From contig DAOPZL010000041.1 in NCBI GenBank assembly GCA_035353395.1, positions 1-24,369 of the forward strand: a stretch of DNA of 24,369 nucleotides, in the 5' to 3' direction. Positions 1 through 7,412 of the stretch are shown here, piece by piece (the first letter of the stretch is position 1; each line of letters starts with the position of its first letter). This DNA is from UBA1801 sp035353395 (GTDB taxonomy: Bacteria; Acidobacteriota; Holophagae; Holophagales; Holophagaceae). Below the pieces are notes generated by a model. It saw only the letters and a list, made by a program, of their open reading frames with translations, was not told the DNA's origin and searched no databases. Made by a program: the position numbers and the translations under genes.

Positions 1-95
1 TCCGCCAAGCACGGTTGGCGGACGCTTCTGCGCACGCCAACCGGAAGCTCACGAAAGAAGCAGGACGCCCGGATCACCGGAGCTACCATGAAGGA

Positions 96-731
96 ATGAC
101 GACCGTCCTCGACCTCACCCACACCCTCACCGAAGGAATGCCCGTCTACCCGGGCACGGAGCCGCCCAGGATCCAGCCGGCCAACACCGTGGCCAAGGAC
201 GGATTCGCCGAGAAGCTCCTCTCCATGTATTCCCACACGGGGACCCACATCGACGCTCCCGCCCACATGCTGGAGGGCGGGCCGACCCTGGACCAGCTCG
301 GGGCCGGGCACTTCGTGGGGACGGCCTGCGTGCTGGACGCCGTGGGCCGGGCGGAGATCGGACTCCCGGAACTCCAGGCCCAGGCCGCCCTGATCGAAGG
401 CTGCGATTTCGTGCTCTTCCACACGGGCTGGTCCCGGCTGTGGGGCCAGGAAGCCTATTTCTCGGACTTCCCCGTGCTGTCCCGGGAGGCCGCAGGGTGG
501 CTGGCGGGACGGGGCCTCAAGGGCGTCGGCTTCGACGCCATCTCCGTGGATCCCGTCGGATCCGTGGAGTTCGAGAACCACCACCTCTTCTTCGGCGCGG
601 GCATGATCTCCATCGAGAACCTGACGGGCCTCGCGGCGCTGGCCGGCACCCGTTTCCTCTTCTCCTGCCTGCCCCTGAAGATCGCGGAAGCCGACGGGTC
701 GCCCGTGAGGGCCGTGGCCATCCTGGACTGA
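96..731 (+). CDS. Cyclase-family metal-dependent hydrolase (kynurenine formamidase-like)
   Basis: The product (211 aa) belongs to the cyclase/KynB family of small metal-dependent hydrolases. Characterised members open N-formylkynurenine or similar amide/ester bonds in the cytoplasm. The family signature is present at residues 46-57 (SHTGTHIDAPAH), which supplies the metal-binding His47, His51 and Asp53 and the nearby His57. The length is typical (about 210 aa). The frame is open upstream to base 15, but the ATG at 96 is preferred because it sits directly before the conserved N-terminal LDLTHTLTEGMPVYPG segment; an AAGGA touches the start and a GGAG lies at 79-82. The stop codon ends at 731 and the convergent neighbour's stop begins at 732, so there is no room for a terminator. 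No other kynurenine-pathway gene is nearby, so the actual substrate is unknown. Confidence 0.85.
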   Translation: MTTVLDLTHTLTEGMPVYPGTEPPRIQPANTVAKDGFAEKLLSMYSHTGTHIDAPAHMLEGGPTLDQLGAGHFVGTACVLDAVGRAEIGLPELQAQAALIEGCDFVLFHTGWSRLWGQEAYFSDFPVLSREAAGWLAGRGLKGVGFDAISVDPVGSVEFENHHLFFGAGMISIENLTGLAALAGTRFLFSCLPLKIAEADGSPVRAVAILD

Positions 732-992
732 TCAGAGCTGCATCACGACGCCGGCCAGCTTCTGGATGGATTCCCGGAGCGGCCGCTCGGCATGCTCGTC
801 CGGCAGGACGATCCAGAAGGTGTAGCTGATCCAGTCCCCCTTCGGCCGCTCGGAGACCTGGAGCTCCTGCCGCCAGGCCTCCGGGAGCGGCGTCGACCGG
901 AGGTGCCGGAAGATGAGGGCCGCGACGGCTTCCGGCGCCAGCACCCCCGCCCGGCCGATGATCTTCATCGGCACGCGGGCGGGATAGGTCAT
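732..992 (-). CDS. DUF493 (YbeD-like) family protein
   Basis: Small protein of 86 aa with the layout of the DUF493/YbeD family. An N-terminal YPARVPMKIIGRAG strand segment is followed by a helix, then SERPKGDWISYTFWIVLP, and the chain ends in a hydrophobic GVVMQL tail like the family's VLMVL ending. The family adopts a small ACT-like alpha/beta fold; E. coli YbeD is linked loosely to lipoate metabolism, but no molecular role is established. The ATG at 992 has no clear Shine-Dalgarno sequence, and an in-frame GTG 24 bases upstream (1014-1016) is a possible alternative. The gene is convergent with the cyclase gene with zero spacing, and follows the MalY-type gene on the same strand after 65 bases, so it may be the last gene of that transcript. 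Confidence 0.75.
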   Translation of the reverse strand: MTYPARVPMKIIGRAGVLAPEAVAALIFRHLRSTPLPEAWRQELQVSERPKGDWISYTFWIVLPDEHAERPLRESIQKLAGVVMQL

Positions 993-1057
993 GGCTGGTC
1001 GTCGGCACTCGCTCACGGATGCAAGTATAGCCGGACGGCTCCCGCCTCCCGGCGAAG

Positions 1058-2239
1058 CTACCCGGCCTCCGGCATGACCGCGGCGATCCGGTCCACCACT
1101 TCCTGGAGGATCCGGGGCGAGGTCCCGAAGTTGAACCGCACGAACCCCTCTCCCCCGGGGCCGAAATCGTCGCCCTGGTTGAAGGCCACCTTGGCCCGTT
1201 CCAGGAAGAAGTCGTAGGGTGTCTGTCCGCCCAGTTCCAGTCGCCGGCAGTCGAGCCACGCGAGGTAGGTGGCCTGGGGCAGGGTGCAGGCCAGCCGCGG
1301 GAACCGCTCGCGGAGGGTCCGGGCGACCCAGTCCCGGTTGGCCGTCAGCTGGACTTTCAGCGCCTTGAGCCATTCGTCGCACGCGCCGGAATAGGCGACC
1401 CGGGCGGCGATGAGGGAAAGGCTGCTCACGTGCTGGATCATCCGGTCCGCCGCCGCCTGGAACTTGGCGCGCAGCCCGGGATCGGGGACGATGGCGAGGC
1501 CGCAGAACAGCCCGGGCACGTTGTAGGTCTTGCTGGGGGCGACGAGGGTGATCGTGTTCCGCTCGATGTCCTTGGAGAGCGTGGCGATGGGGATGTGCCG
1601 AGTCTCGCCGAGCAGGAGCTCGCTGTGGATCTCGTCCGAGACGATGCGGACGCCCTGCTCCAGGCAGATGTCCGCCATCCCCTGGAGATCCTTGCGGGAA
1701 TAGGCCTGGCCCGTGGGGTTGTGGGGATTGCAGAGGAGGAACATGCCCGTGCGGACGTTCCGGCCGTGGACGGCCTTCCGGAAGACCTCCAGGTCGCAGC
1801 GGTAGGTCAGCCTGCCGGCCTGCTCCTCGAGGGCCAGCGGCGCGAGCTGGTTCACCAGGCCCACCTTCTCGGCCACGGTCAGGAAGGGCGGGTAGACCGG
1901 GGGCTGGGTGAGGATGCCTTGCCCGGGTTCGCAGATCGCCCAGGCGGCCGCGTTGAAGCCGGCGATGATGCCCGGGGTGGGGATGATCGCCTCCGGGTCC
2001 ACGGACCAGCCGTAGAGCTTCTCCATGCGGGCGGCAACGGTCCCGAGCAGGTCCTTGCCGGGGAACTCGTAGCCCAGGACGCCGTGCTCCAGCTTGGCCC
2101 GGAGGGCCGCGAGGATGGGCTCGGGGGCCTTGAAGTCCATGTCGGCCACCCACACCGGCAGCACGCCTTCGGGATACTGCCGCCATTTCACGCTGTTCGT
2201 GTGGGTGCGGTCGGAGATGCTAGAAAAATCGATGGACAT
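1058..2239 (-). CDS. MalY/PatB-family PLP-dependent C-S lyase/aminotransferase
   Basis: A 393-aa fold-type I PLP enzyme of the MalY/PatB group. Characterised members mostly cleave cystathionine or other cysteine conjugates (beta-lyase), and some transaminate. Visible landmarks are the group-specific VADMDFKAPEPI near residues 31-42, NPHNPTG at 171-177, SDEIHSEL at 201-208 with the PLP-contacting Asp202, and APSKTYNVPG with the Schiff-base Lys237. The ATG at 2239 is preceded by GGAGGT (2251-2256) at 11 bases. The open frame continues upstream but only into the 3' end of the preceding gene. It lies 50 bases downstream of the aconitase-like gene on the same strand, which suggests co-transcription. 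Lyase activity is inferred from family membership; the substrate cannot be read from the sequence. Confidence 0.88.
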   Translation of the reverse strand: MSIDFSSISDRTHTNSVKWRQYPEGVLPVWVADMDFKAPEPILAALRAKLEHGVLGYEFPGKDLLGTVAARMEKLYGWSVDPEAIIPTPGIIAGFNAAAWAICEPGQGILTQPPVYPPFLTVAEKVGLVNQLAPLALEEQAGRLTYRCDLEVFRKAVHGRNVRTGMFLLCNPHNPTGQAYSRKDLQGMADICLEQGVRIVSDEIHSELLLGETRHIPIATLSKDIERNTITLVAPSKTYNVPGLFCGLAIVPDPGLRAKFQAAADRMIQHVSSLSLIAARVAYSGACDEWLKALKVQLTANRDWVARTLRERFPRLACTLPQATYLAWLDCRRLELGGQTPYDFFLERAKVAFNQGDDFGPGGEGFVRFNFGTSPRILQEVVDRIAAVMPEAG

Positions 2240-2289
2240 GTTGGAACGAAACCTCCAGTTGGATTCAGCCACGAGCTCGATGAGCCGGT

Positions 2290-4269
2290 TCAGGGCCTTT
2301 CGTCGGCGGGCTGGTGTTGAAGTTCTTCGAAGGACGCGAGCCTTCCCGCGAAGGCGCTGGCCGCCACCGTCTCGGGACTGGCGAGCCACACCTTGCCCGG
2401 ACCCGAGCGGCCGGGGAAGTTGCGGTTGATGGCGCTCACGGTGACCTGCTCGGGCCTGTGGGAGACGCCCGGACCCGCGTTGATGCAGGCTCCGCAGCCC
2501 GGCCCCAGGACGCGCGCGCCCGCCTTCTCGAAGTCCTCCGTCCAGCCCCGCCCGGCGGCGAAGCGCCGCACGTCCTCGCTGCCGAACTGGATGAAGAACT
2601 GGACGCTCAAGGGCACCGTCAGGCCGCGGTCCAGGGCCCACTTGACGACGCCGTGGACCCGCTCGATGTCCTCGCGCTTCCCGCCGGTGCAGCTGCCCGC
2701 GTAGGCCAAGTCCACGGACGTGCGCTCCCTCAGTTCGGAGAGGGCGACTCCCCGGCCGGGATCGCCGGGGGCGGCCACCATGGGACCCAGGGCCGAGCAG
2801 TCGACGTCGAGGGTGAGCGCGAAGTCCGCATCCGGATCGCTGGCCATCCAGGCCTCCAGCTTCGCCTCCACGCCGCGGCGCTCCCGGAGGAACCGGACGG
2901 TCTCCGCGTCCGGCGCCACGATGCCCGTGAATCCGCCGATCTCCGCGGCCATGTTGGTGAGGGTGGCCCTTTCGTCGATGCTCATGCCCGCGAGGGCCTC
3001 GCCCTGGTACTCGATGACGTGGCCGATGGCGCCCCCCTCGTGGACGAAAGGCAGGCTCAGGAGGTGCAGGACCAGGTCCTTGGCGTAGACGCCCGGCTTC
3101 ATGCGGCCGTGCAGGCGGACGCGGCAGGTGGGCGGCACGGTCACGCGTGCGTCCCCGGTGATCCAGGCGTTGGCGATGTCGGTGGTGCCCACGCCGAAGG
3201 CCAGGCAGCCCAGGGCCCCGCTGTGGGAGGTGTGGGAGTCCGTTCCCACGATCACCTCCCCGGGAAGGGCGTAGCGCTCCGCGAGGAGGACGTGGCAGAT
3301 GCCCTCGCTGCCGCCGTCCGGCAGCTCGCCGTGGAGGCGGATGCCGTGCCTGGCGCAGAATTCCTCCTGGGCGTGCTTCAGGCGTCGGGCCACGTCCAGG
3401 AGGCCGCTCTGGTTCTTCTCGGCGGTGAAGGACTGCTCCAGGAAGGTCAGGTGGTCCCGGAAGGCAAGGATCCGCTCGGGATCCCGCAGGCGGACGTCCT
3501 CGCCGGCCGAGCCGGCCAGGAAGCTGGCGGCCATGGGCGTGACGTATTCGTGGGAGAACCGCCAGTGCGCCTTCACGAAGATCCCGTCCCCCGCCTTCAC
3601 GGAGTCAAGCCCGACGCGTCCGGAGGCGGCGTCCACCACCGCGTTGCGCGCCAGGATCTTCTCCGCCAGCGTCATGGGACGCCGGCCGTGGGCGGGCAGC
3701 GTCACCTTGAACTCTCCCGCCAGGCGGGCCCGGTTGAAGGGGAAGAGACCGCCGCGCCGGACGATCTCGGCGGTGATCGCGTCCAGGCCGCGGGTGAACT
3801 CCTCCACCGGGATGGCTTCCCCGGCCCGGACCCGCTCAATGAGCCCGAAATCCGTGGAGGCGAAGAGCCCGAGGTTCTGGCAGTTCTGGAGGTAGATGCG
3901 CTCGAAGCTTTCGGCGATCACCAGGCGCACCCCGGCGCAATATTCCGCGTAGGGGCTCGCCTCCCGGCTGGATCCCTTGCCGCGCCGCTTCCCCGCCACG
4001 CTGACGCCGAAGCCGCCCCGGCGCACGCCGTGTTCCGCGATGGGACACGCCTCCCCGCACTTGAGCCCCACGTAGGTGAAGTCCCCGAGGCGGCTGTCGA
4101 AGTAGTAGCAGACCCAGGCTGGCGTGATCTCGTCCGTGCTGATCTGGTCCCTCAGGGGCAGGGCCTGAGCCAGCGACAGGTCCATCCCGCTCAGCTGCTG
4201 GTGGATCTTGCCGGGATCATCTGACAGGAAGAGAACGCGCCCAGGGAAGGAAACGGATTCCATGACCAT
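2290..4269 (-). CDS. Aconitase-superfamily hydro-lyase, swivel domain first, LeuC-like core
   Basis: A 659-aa [4Fe-4S] hydro-lyase. The first ~160 residues are the mobile swivel domain (RDQISTDEITP at 40-50, GGFGVSVAGKRRGKGSSRE at 85-103, STDFGLIERV at 138-147), which in LeuD is a separate subunit. The catalytic core follows, with TDSHTS at 343-348, cluster-binding Cys527 (SCTGGK), Cys592 and Cys595 (GCGACIN), and NRNFPGR at 615-621. Swivel-before-core is the AcnB order, but the N-terminal HEAT-like domain of AcnB is absent. The core is closer to LeuC than to AcnB (GALGCLAFGVGT; LTNMAAEIGGFTGIVAPD). Aconitase, isopropylmalate, homoaconitate or methylisocitrate dehydratase activity are all possible. 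The start is taken at ATG 4269; GTG at 4293 and ATG at 4263 are alternatives, and none has a good Shine-Dalgarno sequence. All key residues are intact. Confidence 0.85.
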   Translation of the reverse strand: MVMESVSFPGRVLFLSDDPGKIHQQLSGMDLSLAQALPLRDQISTDEITPAWVCYYFDSRLGDFTYVGLKCGEACPIAEHGVRRGGFGVSVAGKRRGKGSSREASPYAEYCAGVRLVIAESFERIYLQNCQNLGLFASTDFGLIERVRAGEAIPVEEFTRGLDAITAEIVRRGGLFPFNRARLAGEFKVTLPAHGRRPMTLAEKILARNAVVDAASGRVGLDSVKAGDGIFVKAHWRFSHEYVTPMAASFLAGSAGEDVRLRDPERILAFRDHLTFLEQSFTAEKNQSGLLDVARRLKHAQEEFCARHGIRLHGELPDGGSEGICHVLLAERYALPGEVIVGTDSHTSHSGALGCLAFGVGTTDIANAWITGDARVTVPPTCRVRLHGRMKPGVYAKDLVLHLLSLPFVHEGGAIGHVIEYQGEALAGMSIDERATLTNMAAEIGGFTGIVAPDAETVRFLRERRGVEAKLEAWMASDPDADFALTLDVDCSALGPMVAAPGDPGRGVALSELRERTSVDLAYAGSCTGGKREDIERVHGVVKWALDRGLTVPLSVQFFIQFGSEDVRRFAAGRGWTEDFEKAGARVLGPGCGACINAGPGVSHRPEQVTVSAINRNFPGRSGPGKVWLASPETVAASAFAGRLASFEELQHQPADERP

Positions 4270-4405
4270 GATGTCAGCATGGCACGGAACCACCCGTCAG
4301 GGCAGGGTGGGGCGCCGGCAGGCGGTTCGCTTCCCCTTCCCCCCGCTGCGGGATCCAGGCGCCGCTTGGACGAAAACACGACGCGAGGCTCGGGGCGCCT
4401 GGAAA

Positions 4406-4447
4406 CACAAAGCATCCCGGCGACGACCCGCCGCCGGGATGCTTGTG
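4406..4447 (-). terminator. Rho-independent-type terminator after the DUF1292 gene
   Basis: A perfect 12-bp inverted repeat, AGCATCCCGGCG (4411-4422) and CGCCGGGATGCT (4432-4443), encloses a 9-base loop. The stem extends to about 16 bp through CACA/TGTG if one A (4409) is bulged. Read on the minus strand it is followed by a T-rich stretch (TTTGTGTTTCC), as expected for a terminator of leftward transcription from the flgF-flgG-flgA-DUF1292 block. On the plus strand there is no T-run. The rest of 4270-4491 shows nothing else I can support. Confidence 0.75.
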
Positions 4448-4491
4448 CGCGAAAGGGTGGAAGCCGGCCCAGGATGCGGGGACTCCAGCTC

Positions 4492-4845
4492 CTAGGCCTT
4501 CTTCTCCTCTTCTTCCAGCTTGGCGGACACCTCGTCCAGGTGGGTCATCAGCCTCTGGGCGAAGTCCTCGTCCTCGAGGATCGTGAAGTCGTCGCCCTTC
4601 ACTTCGAAGATCTCGATGGTCAGCTGGTCTTCGGACTCTTCCCCGGACTCGTTCTCGGTGTACGCCTGGACCTCGGCCAGGGGAGCCATGATCGCGAAGT
4701 GGCGGCCTTCGAAATCCACCTCCTCCAGGATGGCGAACTCCTCCTTTTCGCCGTTTTCATCCTCCAGCTCGACCACTTCGATCTCGTTGTCGTGCTCGGA
4801 ATCGTGGTCGCAGTTGGGTCCGTGGACATGCTCTTCGTGGGCCAT
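4492..4845 (-). CDS. DUF1292-family acidic protein with His/Cys-rich N-terminus
   Basis: A 117-aa strongly acidic protein. Residues ~20-70 (IEVVELEDENGEKEEFAILE, then a beta-rich HFAIMAPL segment) match the DUF1292 pattern of a small all-beta domain with an acidic strand; the family function is not known. The remainder is charged and helical, ending in a Glu/Lys tail. The first 20 residues carry His3, His6, His8, Cys12, His14 and His18, a cluster typical of loose metal binding, although no metal role is shown for this family. The ATG at 4845 has a good AAGGAG (4853-4858) at 7 bases. It follows flgA by 80 bases on the same strand and ends 45 bases before a strong terminator, so it is probably the last gene of the flagellar transcript. 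Confidence 0.85.
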   Translation of the reverse strand: MAHEEHVHGPNCDHDSEHDNEIEVVELEDENGEKEEFAILEEVDFEGRHFAIMAPLAEVQAYTENESGEESEDQLTIEIFEVKGDDFTILEDEDFAQRLMTHLDEVSAKLEEEEKKA

Positions 4846-4925
4846 GAATGGGCTCCTTGCAAGGAAACCAGACTAAAGCCTCGCTGTCCGGGAGGCCAGC
4901 GAATTCCTCGGGAGCCCGTCCGGGC

Positions 4926-5627
4926 TCAGCTCCGGGGACCGGGCCAGAGGATGCGCGCCTCGCCCGCCCCGGTGACCAGGGCCTGGATGCATCGTCGGGA
5001 GGTAGGCAATTCCAGCCGTATCTTGTCCCCCATGGCGCCCGCGCTGCGGGCGACGGTGCTGGCGGAAACCTGCAGGGAGCCGCAGACCAGCTCGAGCTTC
5101 ACGGGATCCCCGGGGTTGATGAGCGGGATGGCCTGCAGGTCGGACCGGCAGAGGATCCGGCCGGCGGCCACCGGCACCTTGAGCTGGAAGCCTTCGGGAA
5201 ATTCCGTGATGGCTCCGGACGGGGGGATGCCTTCGAAGGGGATCCGCTCGAGCTGCTCGTCGGTCGGGACGGCCTTGCGGGGCAGGGCCGCGCGGGTCCG
5301 CAGGAGGGTGCCCACCCACCGGCCTTCCAGGTCCACCCGGGCCGTGCCCACGGGGCGTTCGTCCACGAAGATCCTGAAGACCACGAAGAACGGGCCGGCG
5401 AAGGTCTGCTTGCTGGCATGGGAGGGTTCGATGCGGACCTTCCCGGCGGGCATCCGCGGGAGGGTCGGCGGGCGGAGCACCCGGATCGAGAGGGATCCCG
5501 CCAGCCCGGCCGCCTGGGCCTCGGCGTAGGCCAGGGCCTCCCGCTGGAGGCTCTCGCCGAGCGGAGGCTCCTGCCCCCAGGCCCCCAGGGCCAGGACGAA
5601 GGCGAGAAGGATGGCCGGGATGCGCAT
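4926..5627 (-). CDS. flgA: Flagellar P-ring assembly chaperone FlgA
   Basis: A 233-aa exported protein with a signal peptide at about residues 1-18 (MRIPAILLAFVLALGAWG). The C-terminal half is the SAF-type FlgA domain: VPVAAGRILCRSDLQAIPLI (151-170), NPGDPVKLELVCGSLQVSAS (171-190), then an ARSAGAMGDKIRLELPTS stretch ending near residue 210, which matches the family's G-D-x-I-R pattern. FlgA acts in the periplasm as the chaperone for polymerising FlgI into the P ring around the rod. The length is usual for the family. The ATG at 5627 lies 4 bases after the flgG stop, so translation is likely coupled. The identity is supported equally by the domain pattern and by the flgF-flgG-flgA order. The usual partners flgH and flgI do not follow. 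Confidence 0.9.
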   Translation of the reverse strand: MRIPAILLAFVLALGAWGQEPPLGESLQREALAYAEAQAAGLAGSLSIRVLRPPTLPRMPAGKVRIEPSHASKQTFAGPFFVVFRIFVDERPVGTARVDLEGRWVGTLLRTRAALPRKAVPTDEQLERIPFEGIPPSGAITEFPEGFQLKVPVAAGRILCRSDLQAIPLINPGDPVKLELVCGSLQVSASTVARSAGAMGDKIRLELPTSRRCIQALVTGAGEARILWPGPRS

Positions 5628-5631
5628 GGCC

Positions 5632-6420
<789 letters not shown>

Positions 6421-6447
6421 GGTGGAATCTCCCGTTGTCTGGCGCGG

Positions 6448-7191
6448 CTAGCGCTGGTTCGCGATGTAGTTGAGGCTGTTCGCATCCAGGTCGTTGGAGA
6501 GGGCGGACGCGACTTTCATGGACATTTCGTAGAGGCGGTTGAGCTTGATCATGTCGATCATGGAGGTGGACACGTCCACGGTGCTCTGCTCAAGGTAGCC
6601 CTGGGCCACGGTGGCGGAGGGTTCCGCCTCGGCGAGACCCGCAGTGTCGTAGCGGTTCGAGCCCACCCGCTTGAGGGCGTAGGGCGTCTCGTAGGCCTTG
6701 AGGTCCAGCTGGCCCACGATGTTGGTCCCCTGCTGGAGGGTGCCGTCCGGGCTGAAGGACAGAGGATCCCCGTTGGGGGTCACGGACAGAGTCTGGCCGT
6801 TTTTGCCTAGCACCGGGAATCCATCGAGGCTCTGGAGCTGTCCCCCCTCCCCGATCTTGAGGCGGCCGTCCCGGGTGGCCTGGACGCCCTGGGGCGTCTG
6901 GACCTGCAGGAACCCATTCCCCTCGATGGCGAGATCCAGGGGATTGCCCGTGGACTTGGAGGCGCCCTGGGAGAAATCGACCGCACTGGAAGCCAGGACG
7001 GTCCCGTCGTTCACGTACCGCGTGAGGGGCAGGTCCCGCATCGACTCGTTGGCCTTGTTGAAGACGCTGAAGAAGCTGCGTTCCGTCTTGTAGCCCACCG
7101 TGTCCACGTTCGCCAGATTGTTGGAGAGGGTCTCCATCTGGAAGGACCTGGCCTTCAGGCTTCCGGCGGCGACATAGTAGGCGGGATCCAT
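6448..7191 (-). CDS. flgF: Flagellar proximal rod protein FlgF
   Basis: 247 aa, typical of FlgF. It carries the shared rod/hook motif LSNNLANVDTVGYKTERSFF (residues 22-41), an AIEGNGFLQV core segment, and the C-terminal QGYLEQSTVDVSTSMIDMI helix followed by NRLYEMSMKVAS. It is more divergent from FlgG than a duplicate would be and stands first in the usual flgF-flgG order. It is a proximal rod subunit exported by the flagellar type III apparatus. The frame is open to 7287, but the ATG at 7191 is chosen because GAGGTG (7197-7202) stands 5 bases before it and the family begins here. A candidate sigma-54 promoter lies just upstream, giving an inferred leader of about a dozen bases. Confidence 0.93.
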   Translation of the reverse strand: MDPAYYVAAGSLKARSFQMETLSNNLANVDTVGYKTERSFFSVFNKANESMRDLPLTRYVNDGTVLASSAVDFSQGASKSTGNPLDLAIEGNGFLQVQTPQGVQATRDGRLKIGEGGQLQSLDGFPVLGKNGQTLSVTPNGDPLSFSPDGTLQQGTNIVGQLDLKAYETPYALKRVGSNRYDTAGLAEAEPSATVAQGYLEQSTVDVSTSMIDMIKLNRLYEMSMKVASALSNDLDANSLNYIANQR

Positions 7192-7214
7192 CTGGGCACC
7201 TCTGGCCCAAGATG

Positions 7215-7229
7215 GCGAAGGGCGTGCCA
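7215..7229 (-). promoter_or_regulatory. Candidate sigma-54 promoter for flgF-flgG-flgA
   Basis: On the minus strand, TGGCACG (7229-7223) is followed by four bases and TCGC (7218-7215). The consensus is TGGCACG-N4-TTGC, so there is a single mismatch, and the diagnostic GG and GC are exactly 10 bases apart. The predicted start point (about 12 bases past the GC) falls near 7203, immediately before the flgF Shine-Dalgarno at 7197-7202. Sigma-54 control of rod genes is known in several flagellated lineages; use here is inference. Confidence 0.5.
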
Positions 7230-7266
7230 ACTCGGGAACAGCCCCTCGAGGGATCTGCCGGCGGCT

Positions 7267-7295
7267 GGATGCCTGGGAAGCGGGCATCCGGATGC
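7267..7295. repeat. Cluster of GGATGC/GCATCC half-sites upstream of flgF
   Basis: Three copies of one hexamer occur in 29 bases: GGATGC (7267-7272), GCATCC (7284-7289) and GGATGC (7290-7295). The first two form an inverted repeat, GGATGCC-N9-GGCATCC; the last two form a perfect 12-bp palindrome, GCATCCGGATGC. The cluster is about 65-90 bases upstream of the inferred flgF transcription start, where enhancer-binding activators of sigma-54 bind. It also lies 118 bases before the pgi start, so it could instead serve pgi. Confidence 0.4.
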
Positions 7296-7412
7296 GACTC
7301 GGGTTCCTGCAGGCCTTCCTGGAGGACCTCGAGCTGGTGAGGCATTCAGCGCATACTCCTTGACCCTTCGTTGGGGTTGCGGAACCCTTGAGGCCCGAAC
7401 CCGGAGTGCGCC

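Noticed and set aside
2314..4224. Very long open frame on the plus strand opposite the aconitase-like gene
   Set aside because: It is low-complexity Gly/Ala/Arg/Val-rich translation typical of the antisense of a GC-rich gene; the minus frame has complete family motifs. The same reasoning removed long antisense frames opposite pgi, the pseudokinase, comEC, the MocR gene and the flavoprotein.
7373..7388. Hairpin GGGGTT-GCGG-AACCCT just upstream of pgi
   Set aside because: Only 5-6 bp with a four-base loop and no T-run, in GC-rich DNA; too weak to call a terminator or attenuator.
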